Shown here piece by piece: positions 17,189 to 26,096 of a stretch of DNA of 64,000 bases. Location: positions 3,161,001-3,225,000 of the forward strand of contig NZ_CP147250.1 in the NCBI RefSeq assembly GCF_017316305.2, given 5' to 3'. The position numbers and the translations under genes were made by a program. Each line of letters opens with the position of its first letter. Position 1 is the stretch's first letter. Source of the stretch: Enterococcus sp. DIV1094 (GTDB taxonomy: Bacteria > Bacillota > Bacilli > Lactobacillales > Enterococcaceae). The notes beneath the pieces are model-generated. The model searched no databases, was not told the DNA's origin, and was given only the letters and a program-made list of their open reading frames with translations.

Positions 17189-17452
17189 TTAAGAGACCAT
17201 CGCTTGTGTATAAAGCTTTGTTGGCGCTTGGAAAACTTGCTCAAAAGCGTTCAGCTCATAAATATCTGTATATTTTGCTACTACTTTGCCACCTTTTTCT
17301 AAAATATCCAAATGATCGATACGATCATATTCTTCTACACTCATAATCACACAGTTTTCTAATTTTCCGATTACTTCTCCTACTACTTTGTTTTTGATAC
17401 CAATTGGATTACATACATATTTTTGTCCTAAAACGATTGTTTCACTTGTCAT
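17189..17452 (-). CDS. Small DUF2187-like protein
   Basis: The 87-residue protein has no signal or membrane segment. Its middle (GEVIGKLENCVIMSVEEYDR, then VVAKYTDIYEL) looks like the short KOW-like beta-barrel of DUF2187 proteins found in Firmicutes, whose function is unknown. It is a single-gene unit with terminators on both sides. I cannot assign a role. Confidence 0.6.
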   Translation of the reverse strand: MTSETIVLGQKYVCNPIGIKNKVVGEVIGKLENCVIMSVEEYDRIDHLDILEKGGKVVAKYTDIYELNAFEQVFQAPTKLYTQAMVS

Positions 17453-17542
17453 GATTCATTCTCCTATTTCTTTATTAACATTTTATAAAATGATAATAAC
17501 ATTAAAATTAGATTATGAAAACAAAAATATTCACTAAAACAC

Positions 17543-17588
17543 AAAAAAGTTGAAAAAAAGTGCATTTACACCTTTTTTCAACTTTTTT
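17543..17588 (-). terminator. Terminator of the GAF-domain gene
   Basis: A stem formed by an A-rich arm (from 17543, with GTTGAAAAAAAGTG) and its complement up to 17588, six-base loop, ends in a T run on the minus strand just after the GAF gene stop. Confidence 0.85.
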
Positions 17589-17593
17589 TCGCT

Positions 17594-18082
17594 TTATTTC
17601 ATAACATTTACAGGAAAATCACCTAACAATAACTCAACATATTGTTCCAAAAATTCTTGGTCCAACGCATCATACCCTTCGATCACTCCGCAATCGATAT
17701 CCAATACACCGATCAATTGATTCTCTTTGATCATAGGAACAACGATTTCTGATTGAGCTGCTGAATCGCAGGAGATATAATTTTCGTGGGTTTTTACATT
17801 GTCAACGATCAATGTTTTTTGCTTTTCTGCTGACTCTCCGCAAACCCCTTTGCCCATTTTGATACGTGTACAGGAGACTTTTCCTTGGAAAGGACCTAAA
17901 ATCAATTCTTGTCCATCGTATAAATAATAGCCTGCAAAGACTGTTTGAGGTAATGTTTCATTCAATAGCGCAGAAGAGTTAGCTAGATTGGCTAACCAGT
18001 TATCTTCCGCTTCTAAAAGACCTTTTTGTTGAAGCAGCAAAATTTCATAAGCATCTCGTTTTTCTTTTTCTGTCCATAACAT
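17594..18082 (-). CDS. msrC: GAF-domain free methionine-(R)-sulfoxide reductase
   Basis: The 162-residue protein is one GAF domain of the fRMsr (MsrC, YebR) type, which reduces free methionine-R-sulfoxide. Three family cysteines are visible in [21 protein letters not shown] and [13 protein letters not shown], and the closing GVLDIDCG matches the GVLDID family end. It is a single-gene unit between aldC and a terminator. The symbol follows the E. coli name and is by family only. Confidence 0.85.
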   Translation of the reverse strand: MLWTEKEKRDAYEILLLQQKGLLEAEDNWLANLANSSALLNETLPQTVFAGYYLYDGQELILGPFQGKVSCTRIKMGKGVCGESAEKQKTLIVDNVKTHENYISCDSAAQSEIVVPMIKENQLIGVLDIDCGVIEGYDALDQEFLEQYVELLLGDFPVNVMK

Positions 18083-18167
18083 CCAACATCACTCCTTCTA
18101 TTCCCAAAATTATAGCGTAATTCAAGGAGCAATGCTATGATTTATTTCTCGTTCGTACCAATTCGGA

Positions 18168-18875
18168 TCATTCTGCTTGCTCGATTTCAGCCGCTAGATC
18201 CGCATAGTCGATTTCCGTTTGGATAAACGTTGGATCGTTCGTTGGAAAATGTTGGATCAACGCATCCATTTGACTGATTTCAACTGTTCCTTCCGAAATC
18301 TCAAAATCAAGGATGTGTCCTCCAAATGTTTTTTCCTCGTCAATAAAATGTAGATGGAAACCGGCTGCTGCTACCCCTTGAAATAGTTCAGGCGTGTAAA
18401 AACCGACGATCGTTCCTTGCACATCCGATTGCTGGAATTCAGGTTGCGATTCTGAGATCTTCGCTAAGCGTCGATACGGTTTTTCTTGTTTTGGCATGAT
18501 CCGGATATGCATGTTTTTAAATAAACCACTGATCTTGACCGCAAAAAAGAGATTTTTTCCGCCTTCTTCTTTGAGGATCTCTTCTTTCAATGTTTGGCTC
18601 GCTAAGTGTTGGACTGAAAATGAACGGTCAGCTGAAAATGGGGTGATTGCCGCATAAGGAGTAGACTCTTCTCCAGACAAATGGATCAATGCGCCATCAG
18701 ACCTTCCTTGATAAGCTTTACCATCTAAAAAGATGACCTCCCCATCCAAGCCGTGTAATGTTCCCAATCCTAGTGTGCCATGTTTTAAGATTTCTGCTAT
18801 CGACGTAGTGCCATCCATCAACCCCGCCATCAGCGCACCTAGTGTGCCATGTTGGTATAATATTTTCTCTGTCAT
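18168..18875 (-). CDS. aldC: Alpha-acetolactate decarboxylase
   Basis: The 235-residue enzyme converts acetolactate to acetoin. The conserved zinc-binding region AAGFHLHFIDEEKTFGGHIL (near residue 170) provides the three His ligands, and GTLGLGTLHGLDGE is the N-terminal motif. It starts 12 bases after the alsS stop, so alsS-aldC is an operon that drains pyruvate to neutral acetoin. That fits with citrate fermentation, which makes excess pyruvate in the same organism. Confidence 0.95.
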   Translation of the reverse strand: MTEKILYQHGTLGALMAGLMDGTTSIAEILKHGTLGLGTLHGLDGEVIFLDGKAYQGRSDGALIHLSGEESTPYAAITPFSADRSFSVQHLASQTLKEEILKEEGGKNLFFAVKISGLFKNMHIRIMPKQEKPYRRLAKISESQPEFQQSDVQGTIVGFYTPELFQGVAAAGFHLHFIDEEKTFGGHILDFEISEGTVEISQMDALIQHFPTNDPTFIQTEIDYADLAAEIEQAE

Positions 18876-18887
18876 ACGAGCATCCCC

Positions 18888-20552
18888 TTAATAAAATTGG
18901 TCTGGTAAGATTGTTTCGCCTAGTTTTTCATTGTCTCGATAATCGATTGGGATATCGATGATGACTGGTCCTTCTGTTGCAAAGCCTTCTTCTAAAGCGG
19001 CTGCCAATTCTTCGGCGTTTCTAACTCGTAACCCTTTAGCACCAAAAGCTTCTGCATATTGAACAAAATCAACGGGGCCAAAATCAACACCTGATGCACG
19101 TTTGTATTTCATGATTTCTTGAAATTCAACCATATTATAGCGACCATCATTCCAAATCAAATGAACGATATTCAATTTTTTACGTACAGCTGTTTCTAAA
19201 TCTTGTGCAGAAAATAAGAATCCGCCGTCTCCTGAGACAGAAATGACTTGTGTATTTGGTCGAACCAACGCCGCAGAAATTGCCCAAGGAAGTGCGACAC
19301 CTAACGTTTGCATCCCATTACTAAATAGTAAATGACGGGCTTCATAACTTCTAAAATGACGAGCCATCCAAATATAGTGGCTGCCCACATCAACTGTTAC
19401 GGTCATGTCATCTGTTACTTTGGATTGTAGTGTATTGATCACTTCTAAGGGATGCAAGATACCATCTTCACTGCTTGTTTCACAGATATCTCTTGCTTTT
19501 AATTTCTCTTGCAAGGTATTCAAATACTCTTGTGCATCTTCAGAGACTTGTGTTTCTTCTAATGATTCAGATAGTAAATCTAATGTGGCAGAAATATCAC
19601 CGATCAATTCTCGTTCAGGTTGCATGTAACTATCGATTTCAGCTGGCGTTTCGTCGATAACGATGATTCGGGCATCTTTTTCTGCATTCCAGTTTCTAGC
19701 TTCATATTCAATTGGATCATAGCCAATCGCAATCACTAAATCGCTACGTTTCAACAGCATATCTCCTGGTTGGTTGCGGAATAGTCCGACTCTGCCAAAA
19801 AAGTGTTCTTCGAGTTGCCGAGAGATCACGCCAGCCGCTTGGAAGGTTTCTACGACAGGTAATCCAGTTTTTTCAACAAGTTGGCGAATCGCTGCTGTTT
19901 CCTCTTTGCTTGAGCCACGCATCCCTACTAATAATACTGGTAACTTCGCTTCACGAATGCGTTCGACCAAGTAATCAATATTTTCAGCAGAAGCCGAACC
20001 TAGTTTAGGGTCTTGTAATGGCTTGATCACGTCGCTTTTGACTGGTGCATCCACCACATCCTGAGGGATACTGATAAAACTTGCCCCTTTTTTCGAGCTT
20101 TTTGCCATTCTGTAAGCATTAGCAATGATCTCTGAAATCGTTTCAGGATCTTGGATCTCGGCACTATATTTCGTGATTGGTTCAAATAATGCTGCATTGT
20201 TCATGCTTTGATGTGTTAGTTTTAATAAATCGCTGCGTTTAACTTGTCCCGCAATTGCCAATACAGGGTCACCTTCTGCTGTTGCCGTGACTAAGCCTGT
20301 CGCTAAGTTACTTGCTCCTGGCCCACTTGTTGCAATCACGACACCTGGTTCTCCAGTAATGCGACCGATTGCTTGCGCCATGAATGCGGCATTTTGCTCA
20401 TGACGAGTCACGATCAGTTCTGGACCATGATCTTCTAATTCATTGAATACGCCGTCGATTTTTGCTCCTGGAATACCAAATACGTAATCAACTTGATGAT
20501 TGATCAAACTTTCTACTACAGTTGAAGAACCTTGTTTTTCTTTATTGTCCAC
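18888..20552 (-). CDS. alsS: Catabolic acetolactate synthase
   Basis: The 554-residue ThDP enzyme condenses two pyruvates to acetolactate. The N-terminal domain has [15 protein letters not shown] and the catalytic Glu in [11 protein letters not shown] (near residue 51). The C-terminal domain has the ThDP motif [20 protein letters not shown], ending with an Asn-Asp before Gly-Arg-Tyr-Asn. It lacks the FAD-dependent features of anabolic enzymes and is followed by aldC, so it is the catabolic type. Confidence 0.95.
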   Translation of the reverse strand: MDNKEKQGSSTVVESLINHQVDYVFGIPGAKIDGVFNELEDHGPELIVTRHEQNAAFMAQAIGRITGEPGVVIATSGPGASNLATGLVTATAEGDPVLAIAGQVKRSDLLKLTHQSMNNAALFEPITKYSAEIQDPETISEIIANAYRMAKSSKKGASFISIPQDVVDAPVKSDVIKPLQDPKLGSASAENIDYLVERIREAKLPVLLVGMRGSSKEETAAIRQLVEKTGLPVVETFQAAGVISRQLEEHFFGRVGLFRNQPGDMLLKRSDLVIAIGYDPIEYEARNWNAEKDARIIVIDETPAEIDSYMQPERELIGDISATLDLLSESLEETQVSEDAQEYLNTLQEKLKARDICETSSEDGILHPLEVINTLQSKVTDDMTVTVDVGSHYIWMARHFRSYEARHLLFSNGMQTLGVALPWAISAALVRPNTQVISVSGDGGFLFSAQDLETAVRKKLNIVHLIWNDGRYNMVEFQEIMKYKRASGVDFGPVDFVQYAEAFGAKGLRVRNAEELAAALEEGFATEGPVIIDIPIDYRDNEKLGETILPDQFY

Positions 20553-20684
20553 AATACATCTTCCTTTTCAAAGCTATTTACATGATTATTACATAATAAA
20601 TAGAAATTATATTAATACAGTTTTACGAACCTGTTTCATTTATTAGTTTAGCACTAATAGTTGCTTTTGTGTAGTGAGAAGTTC

Positions 20685-20732
20685 AAAAAAAGACATACAT
20701 TTTTGTCACTTAGACAAAATGTACGTCTTTTT
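20685..20732 (-). terminator. Terminator after the GNAT gene
   Basis: AAAAAGAC-TACATTTT-type stem with a complementary arm ending in a T/A-rich run on both strands. It overlaps the immediate downstream edge of the GNAT gene and also lies upstream of alsS. Confidence 0.75.
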
Positions 20733-21236
20733 TTATTGATTCAGATAAGTTTTTCCTAAAATGACTAAGCCGATTTCGTGATCACCCATATCGGCAATTT
20801 GCGGTAAGTGTCCCCAAAGCTCATAGCCATTTTTAAGAAATAGTTTTTTGCTTGCTTGATTTACATCAAACACAAGGGCAACGAGCGTACGGATCTTAAG
20901 ACGTTCCAATTGCGTTTCAACAAAAGCGAGCGCGTCTTGTCCTAAATGTTGACCACGCGTGACTGGATCGAGGTAAATACTGATCTCAGCTGTCCGATGA
21001 TAAGCGGGTCGACCATAAAATTCACTGAGACCGATCCAACCAACGATATGATCGTCATGAGTCATCACCCATAATGGTCGTGAATCGGCGTGATGTGCTT
21101 CAAACCAGGGGATTCTCGATTCAACGGTGATTGGCTCTAGGTCTCCCGTCGATTGTTTAGATGCAATCGATTGATTATAGATTTCAACAATGCGCGGCAG
21201 ATCATCGATCGTTGCATGTGAGTACTTGATATCGAT
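20733..21236 (-). CDS. GNAT acetyltransferase (phosphinothricin acetyltransferase-like), possible ATC start
   Basis: The protein shows the pattern of Pat/YncA-type N-acetyltransferases: RIVEIYNQSIASKQSTGDLE, AEISIYLDPVTRGQHLGQDA (acetyl-CoA loop) and VALVFDVNQASKKLFLKNGY. No ATG, GTG or TTG occurs at the expected N-terminus. An ATC at 21236 lies eight bases after GGGGG and gives IDIKYSHATIDDLPRI, the normal family start. The frame is open to a TTG at 21299, but an extended -10 (TGCTATACT, 21275-21283) inside that extension would place it upstream of the transcript. Natural substrate unknown. Confidence 0.8.
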   Translation of the reverse strand: MDIKYSHATIDDLPRIVEIYNQSIASKQSTGDLEPITVESRIPWFEAHHADSRPLWVMTHDDHIVGWIGLSEFYGRPAYHRTAEISIYLDPVTRGQHLGQDALAFVETQLERLKIRTLVALVFDVNQASKKLFLKNGYELWGHLPQIADMGDHEIGLVILGKTYLNQ

Positions 21237-21274
21237 TGGTTCCGCCCCCTTTATTTTTTTGAACAGTATAGCAT

Positions 21275-21283
21275 ATTTTTTAT
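21275..21283 (-). promoter_or_regulatory. Extended -10 promoter of the GNAT gene
   Basis: TGCTATACT on the minus strand, about 38 bases before the ATC start candidate at 21236 and 23 bases before the AAAGGGGG ribosome-binding site. Confidence 0.5.
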
Positions 21284-21315
21284 GATTGTTATAGAACAAA
21301 AAAGAGGGCTTTTAT

Positions 21316-21429
21316 TTATTTATTTTTCATCCTTTTAGATTGTTGGATGATTTTAAGTGCGCGTTTTCGCGTTTTGATATTCGGGCTTTTCAATCGGCGG
21401 TATGCACTTGAAAGATCTTGTTTCTCCAT
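21316..21429 (-). CDS. Putative metal homeostasis peptide
   Basis: This 37-residue basic peptide begins MEKQDLSSAYRRLKSPNIKT. It matches the small 'putative metal homeostasis protein' family of Lactobacillales, which often lies next to a zinc-independent ribosomal protein gene. GAGGTGGGG lies a few bases before the ATG. It follows the L33 gene by 24 bases under the same Zur-like box. The molecular function is unknown; the Arg/Lys content would suit binding to RNA or the ribosome. Confidence 0.75.
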   Translation of the reverse strand: MEKQDLSSAYRRLKSPNIKTRKRALKIIQQSKRMKNK

Positions 21430-21453
21430 TTTTACCCCACCTCTTCAATTGAC

Positions 21454-21603
21454 TTATTTTATTTCTGTGAATAGCATTTTTTTCCTTAATTTAGGGGAAT
21501 ATTTTTTCAAAGCTAAACGTTCTGGCGTATTTCTTTTATTCTTGCTAGTCAAATAAATCCGCTCACCGGTTTCCTTGCATTCTAATGTAATATTCTGGCG
21601 CAT
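21454..21603 (-). CDS. rpmG: Ribosomal protein bL33, zinc-independent form
   Basis: The 49-residue protein begins [20 protein letters not shown] and includes [17 protein letters not shown], typical of bL33. Only one Cys is present, so the four-Cys zinc site of the C+ paralogue is missing. Such C- paralogues replace the zinc form when zinc is scarce. A Zur-like box lies 84 bases upstream. AAGGAA lies before the ATG. Confidence 0.93.
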   Translation of the reverse strand: MRQNITLECKETGERIYLTSKNKRNTPERLALKKYSPKLRKKMLFTEIK

Positions 21604-21686
21604 CTTTTTTCCTTCTTTCTTTTACTTGATTTGACGATTCAATCAACGTCCGATTTCAACTTTCGATTCGACCTACTGACACCACC

Positions 21687-21709
21687 TAAATAGTAATGAT
21701 TACGATTTA
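21687..21709. promoter_or_regulatory. Zur-like box
   Basis: The 23-base site has right half ATTACGATTTA and left half TAAATAGTAAT around a central G. The Gram-positive Zur consensus is TAAATCGTAAT-N-ATTACGATTTA, so only two left-half positions differ. It stands before rpmG and the metal peptide gene. Confidence 0.75.
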
Positions 21710-21811
21710 CAAAAATCAATATACGCTACTAGCATTCTTCTGTCAATAAAAAAACGAATGAAAATTCACTCAAATGAATACACAATCATTTTATACGACC
21801 TTAAATAACAA

Positions 21812-21862
21812 AATAAAAAGTCACCTCTCTCGATAGGATTGCTCCTTTTTCGAGAAAGGTGA
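21812..21862 (-). terminator. Terminator of the deoR-M24 unit
   Basis: TCACCTCTCTCGA (21821-21833) pairs with TCGAGAAAGGTGA (21850-21862), one mismatch, with CTTTTTATTTTG following on the minus strand. It lies just downstream of the M24 gene. Confidence 0.85.
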
Positions 21863-21869
21863 TGGCTGT

Positions 21870-23267
21870 CTATTTCGTTTTATTTATACAAAGCGCTTTT
21901 TCTTTTGCTAAAAAGAATGGTCGTAGATACCCGACTGTATTTGATAAAGGAAGCAGTTCTTCATTTAGTTGGATATGCAGCACTTCGGCTAAATACTGTT
22001 TACGTGTGATGATGCGCTCCCACATGTCCGGATACTGCTCAGCTAATTCATTTCGCAACCGTTCATCCGCAACGGCGATACATTCTTCCGCACTTACACC
22101 AGTATAACCAGCTACCGAAGGAATGATATCTAATTGAAAGATCATGCCACTTTGGACGATTTCGTTTGATCCCGAATAGATTGGCGAAGCTAGCCATTCT
22201 TCATCCGCTGTCAAATGCCCTGGGTTCAAATGCCAGTGATATTGTGCTTGTGGTAAAACGGCTTCAATCAACTCGTACAACTCAGACCCCCGCATCCCGA
22301 TTTGGATTGCTTCCAACCAACTGACCATCGCTGCATAGTAAGGCTTTGCCACGCGATCGAGATAGTCAGATTGTTCTACTGGTAACTGACTTTCTTCTGC
22401 GATCACAAATCCCGTACGACTGGATAAACCACCTTTGAAACCTGTCGTCAATGACATGGGATCGCCTAGTTGGATCGGTTTTGCTGTCGGATAGAGATTC
22501 GCATGTTCAAAACGACGACCAGTCGCTGCGATGGTGATCACTGTGTTGGCTTGTCCTTGAGCATTCAATAACTGTCCGATTTCTGACTCTTTCACCTCAG
22601 GTTCGATTGCATCCAACGCACGCAACATACAGGAAGAGGCCAGATTTGCACCATATTCGTAGTGTGCCAGTTCATTGGCATTGTTCGTGACGCGTGACCC
22701 ATTTTCACCAATCAGCACATGTGTTCCATTGACTAAAGAAGTTTCTTTAGGGAGTGCTTGTTTTAACGCCTCAACAATAAAATATGGCACATCGAAGATT
22801 TGGGAATTATCTTGTAATGTGGATGTAAAAAGCTTCCAACCGACTAAGCCGATTTTCTTATTATCTGCTACGTTCAAAGAAGTAAAGATAGCTGATAAGT
22901 CTTGTTCATTCGTCATTGGTTGATTTGGCAATGAGAACGCTGGATAGTGGATCAAATCGGCGGTGATCCGCGCATGCGCATTCATTTTCAAATTCTCATT
23001 TCCGAGAATCATCGTGCATTTCCCTGTTTGGTCCAACAGCAACAAGCCTTCTTCAAACCGAGGGATAAATCCAGTAAAATACTCAAAATTACTCCCATGC
23101 TCTTTGTCTGCGTAAATCACCAACAGGTCGATTGCTTCTACTCGCATTCGTTCAATCGTTTTGTTGACTCGTTCTATGATCGTTGCATCAGTTAAAAACA
23201 CGGGAGCAACATCTGGAAAAATCGTTGGTTTTGGTAAAGTCGTTAATTGAATATTTTCTTTTTTCAT
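21870..23267 (-). CDS. M24-fold (creatinase/aminopeptidase P-like) protein without canonical metal ligands
   Basis: The 465-residue protein has an N-terminal creatinase-type domain (about 20-190, with LLVIYADKEHGSNFEYFTGF) and a C-terminal pita-bread domain (about 205-440). In active metallopeptidases the first two ligands are Asp in an IDFG-x-GY-SD pattern; here it reads SLTTGFKGGLSSRTGF, with both Asp gone. A His in LNPGHL and a Glu in SAEECIAV remain, while the other Glu is Asp (FQLDIIP). It may be a metal-free hydrolase like creatinase. It overlaps the deoR stop by four bases and ends the phosphonate locus; substrate unknown. Confidence 0.75.
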   Translation of the reverse strand: MKKENIQLTTLPKPTIFPDVAPVFLTDATIIERVNKTIERMRVEAIDLLVIYADKEHGSNFEYFTGFIPRFEEGLLLLDQTGKCTMILGNENLKMNAHARITADLIHYPAFSLPNQPMTNEQDLSAIFTSLNVADNKKIGLVGWKLFTSTLQDNSQIFDVPYFIVEALKQALPKETSLVNGTHVLIGENGSRVTNNANELAHYEYGANLASSCMLRALDAIEPEVKESEIGQLLNAQGQANTVITIAATGRRFEHANLYPTAKPIQLGDPMSLTTGFKGGLSSRTGFVIAEESQLPVEQSDYLDRVAKPYYAAMVSWLEAIQIGMRGSELYELIEAVLPQAQYHWHLNPGHLTADEEWLASPIYSGSNEIVQSGMIFQLDIIPSVAGYTGVSAEECIAVADERLRNELAEQYPDMWERIITRKQYLAEVLHIQLNEELLPLSNTVGYLRPFFLAKEKALCINKTK

Positions 23268-24031
23268 TTATCATTCCTCGTTTCTATGAGTTGTACATGG
23301 TTCTCAGTCAATGCTTTGATTAACTCGTTCGAAGGCTTTTGATCTGTAATCAAATAATCGATCGATGACAGGTCACAAATTTTATAAAAACCGGTCTTAT
23401 CAAGTTTCGTATGGTCAGCCAGCGCAATCACTGTGCGGCCTTGTTGGATCATCTGACGTTTCACACGCCCTTCTTCTTCCGTGTGGATGAACAACCCATC
23501 ACTTGATAAAGCAAACACACCAAGTAAGGTATAATCTGTCTGGTAGTTTTTCAGCTGTTCAATAGTTTCTGTGCCATATAAAAACAACTGGGCTTTATGA
23601 AGGCTGCCCGGCAATAAAGAAATCGCTGTTTCCGAATAGTTCGCCAATAATAAAGCATGGGATAATGAATTAGTGACTGCTTGTAGCCTTTTATCCGGTA
23701 ACTGTCTGATCACTGCTTCCACGGTAGTTGAGGAATCAAAGATGATCGATGATGGCTCTTTCATTAGTTGGAGCGCCTTCTCAGCCATTCGCTTTTTTAC
23801 GTCACTGAGAATCGTTGCCCGCTGTTCATAATCAAAGATCGTTGCTTCTTTTTGGAGGGCTAGAGCACCACCATGCGTTCGTTTGATTTGGTGCTGTTTT
23901 TCTAACTGGATCAAGTCGCGCCGAATCGTATCTCTGGAGACAGCTAACTCATCCGCCAAATCTTCGATCGAGGCACTTTTTTCTTGGTCAATGATTTCTT
24001 TGATCCGTTGCAAACGCTCTGCTTTTAACAT
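23264..24031 (-). CDS. DeoR-family transcriptional regulator
   Basis: The 255-residue regulator has an N-terminal DeoR winged helix (LQRIKEIIDQEKSASIEDLA, SRDTIRRDLIQLE, KRTHGGAL) and a C-terminal sugar-phosphate-isomerase-like effector domain with IFDSSTT (near residue 97), ALADHTKLDKTGFYKI and DYLITD. The effector is usually a phosphorylated small molecule. It is coupled to the M24 gene by an ATGA overlap and preceded by 10-bp phased repeats. Its position suggests control of the phosphonate genes. Confidence 0.9.
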   Translation of the reverse strand: MLKAERLQRIKEIIDQEKSASIEDLADELAVSRDTIRRDLIQLEKQHQIKRTHGGALALQKEATIFDYEQRATILSDVKKRMAEKALQLMKEPSSIIFDSSTTVEAVIRQLPDKRLQAVTNSLSHALLLANYSETAISLLPGSLHKAQLFLYGTETIEQLKNYQTDYTLLGVFALSSDGLFIHTEEEGRVKRQMIQQGRTVIALADHTKLDKTGFYKICDLSSIDYLITDQKPSNELIKALTENHVQLIETRNDK

Positions 24032-24061
24032 CTAATTCTCCCCCTTTGAACTTAAGATACG

Positions 24062-24102
24062 CTATATTGCACTTTTTTGCAACGTTTTGCATTATTTTTC
24101 GC
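24062..24102. promoter_or_regulatory. 10-bp phased TTGC repeats (candidate DeoR operator)
   Basis: TTGC recurs at 24067-24070, 24077-24080 and 24087-24090, and a degenerate copy (TTCGC) follows ten bases on. The spacing of one helical turn and the place, just upstream of the DeoR gene, suggest cooperative binding on one DNA face. Confidence 0.5.
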
Positions 24103-24146
24103 AAAAAAAGAAAGACCAAAATAGTCTTCCTTTTCCCTATTTAGAT

Positions 24147-24941
24147 TCAACTAGTAACGACTTGTTGGGCTTCAATTGTTTCAATCAGTGAAGATAGCTC
24201 AGAAAACTGATCAATCACATAGTCTGCGCCCGCTTCCAAATATTCTCGGCGCACTCGTTTGAATAGCGCTTCTTTTTCTGCTTCCGATAATTGCTGATAG
24301 GCGTCAAATGAATAACCCGCTTGCGAACTACCTTCAATCACGCCAACAGAAATCACTCCGGCATTTTTCCCTTCTAAAATATCGGAGATCGTATCTCCTA
24401 GTTTTAGTACTTCTTGGTTATTTTCCTGTTTGAAATAAGCCAAGTTTGTGAGTAACATTTCCGGCGCAGGACGACCTTTTCCGTCTACCTCATCAGGCGT
24501 GACGATGTGATCCGGTTGATACCCTTGTGCGTTTGCTTCTGCAATGACGATTCCCATCATTTCACTTGTATACCCTGTTGTACTGCCGATTTTGATCCCT
24601 CGGTTTCGCAAAACAGCAACAGTGTCCAAAACGCCCGGTTTCACTTCTGCATGGTTCGCTAATTGTTGGAACAGTACTTCTTCAAATGTGGCATAGATCG
24701 CCTCGATATCTGCTGTTGTAGGTGCCTGTCCATGAGTCTCTAACCAACTCTCAGCAATCCGTGGCATCTCTAGCATCCTCTTGATATGCTCGATTTTTTT
24801 CATTCCCATCGGTTCTCTGATTTCTTGCTCCGTCACAGTGATCTCTTGACGCTCAAACGCTTCTCTAAACGCAGCCACTGGCGCCATACATCCAAAATCA
24901 ACCGCTGTTCCTGCCCAATCTAAAATGACGACTTTAATCAT
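24147..24941 (-). CDS. phnX: Phosphonoacetaldehyde hydrolase (phosphonatase)
   Basis: The 264-residue HAD enzyme splits the C-P bond of phosphonoacetaldehyde to acetaldehyde and phosphate. The nucleophile motif is VILDWAGTAVDFG (Asp near residue 8), and the Schiff-base Lys lies in PMGMKKIEHIK (near residues 48-54), as in Bacillus cereus PhnX. KLGDTISDILEGKNAG is the acidic loop. It overlaps phnW by eight bases and takes the product of that enzyme. Confidence 0.95.
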   Translation of the reverse strand: MIKVVILDWAGTAVDFGCMAPVAAFREAFERQEITVTEQEIREPMGMKKIEHIKRMLEMPRIAESWLETHGQAPTTADIEAIYATFEEVLFQQLANHAEVKPGVLDTVAVLRNRGIKIGSTTGYTSEMMGIVIAEANAQGYQPDHIVTPDEVDGKGRPAPEMLLTNLAYFKQENNQEVLKLGDTISDILEGKNAGVISVGVIEGSSQAGYSFDAYQQLSEAEKEALFKRVRREYLEAGADYVIDQFSELSSLIETIEAQQVVTS

Positions 24942-26085
24942 TCTTCAGTTCCTCCATATATTGCTGGATCAAACCAGCTACTTTTTCGATATCTTCCAAA
25001 TAGATTTCACCAATATTCCCAATGCGGAAACAATCTGTATCACTGATTTTCCCAGGATAAATCGCGTAGCCATGCGTTTTTAAATAGTCATAAAATGCTT
25101 GAAATTCAAAATCACTCGTTTCTGGATATTTGAATGATGTGATGAAAGGACCTTGATTGTCACTGACATAGGCTTCAAAGCCGATTTCCGCCATTCGTTC
25201 ACGTAAACGCTCATTATTCGTATGGTAACGTTGGTAACGAGCAACGATCCCACCTTCTTCTGCTAACTCTTCCAAGGCTTGCCAAAATGCTAATACCGTA
25301 TGCGTTGGTGAAGTGAAACGCCACTTGCCGTCCACGTCCATTACCCGAAATTGGTCATAAAGATCCATGCTCAACGTACGTGCTTGACCAGCACTTTTTT
25401 TCAACAAATCTTTTTGACAGATCACAAAACCAAACCCAGGTACTCCTTGGATACATTTATTGGCACTTGAAACAAGGAAATCAATTCCTAACTCGCCAAC
25501 AGGAATGGGGATGCCACCGAAACTTGACATTGCATCGACGATAAAACACAAGTCATGTTTTCTTGTCAGTTCCGCAATCTCAGGTAGAGGATTCAAAATA
25601 CCAGAAGTCGTTTCACTATGGATCATCGCCAGTGCTGTGATATCGGGATGCACTGTTAAGAGCTCTTCGATTTTTTCCGCTTGTGGGGTTTCATTTTCAG
25701 CAACTTGATAAACCACATGATCAATGCCATGATATTCAGCCATCTGAACCATTCGCTGGCCATACGCCCCATTTGTACAGATCAATAAGCGATCAGCTGG
25801 TGTAACTACCGAACTCAAGACAGATTCCACCGCAAAACTGCCACTCCCTTGCATCAAGACAGCTGTGTACGATTCATTGGAAACTCCAGCAAGATCAAGC
25901 AACCGCTGACGGATTGCTTGCGTGATGACCTTAAAATCATCATCCCAGGTACAATGATCGACAAGCATTGCTTCTTTCACCGTACGGCTCGTAGTCAATG
26001 GCCCAGGCGTCAATAGTTTATAATTGATTTTATTATGATTCATTTCTTGCCCATAATGTTCGATTACCTTTGTTTTCCCACTCAT
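24934..26085 (-). CDS. phnW: 2-aminoethylphosphonate:pyruvate aminotransferase
   Basis: The 383-residue PLP enzyme transfers the amino group of 2-aminoethylphosphonate to pyruvate, giving phosphonoacetaldehyde and alanine. LLTPGPLTTS begins the class V aminotransferase fold, VDAMSSFGGIPI carries the PLP-contacting Asp, and the PLP Lys is in SSANKCIQGVPGFGFV (near residue 200). It stands 11 bases after the binding-protein gene and overlaps phnX. Confidence 0.95.
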   Translation of the reverse strand: MSGKTKVIEHYGQEMNHNKINYKLLTPGPLTTSRTVKEAMLVDHCTWDDDFKVITQAIRQRLLDLAGVSNESYTAVLMQGSGSFAVESVLSSVVTPADRLLICTNGAYGQRMVQMAEYHGIDHVVYQVAENETPQAEKIEELLTVHPDITALAMIHSETTSGILNPLPEIAELTRKHDLCFIVDAMSSFGGIPIPVGELGIDFLVSSANKCIQGVPGFGFVICQKDLLKKSAGQARTLSMDLYDQFRVMDVDGKWRFTSPTHTVLAFWQALEELAEEGGIVARYQRYHTNNERLRERMAEIGFEAYVSDNQGPFITSFKYPETSDFEFQAFYDYLKTHGYAIYPGKISDTDCFRIGNIGEIYLEDIEKVAGLIQQYMEELKND

Positions 26086-26096
26086 TTTTCTTTCTC

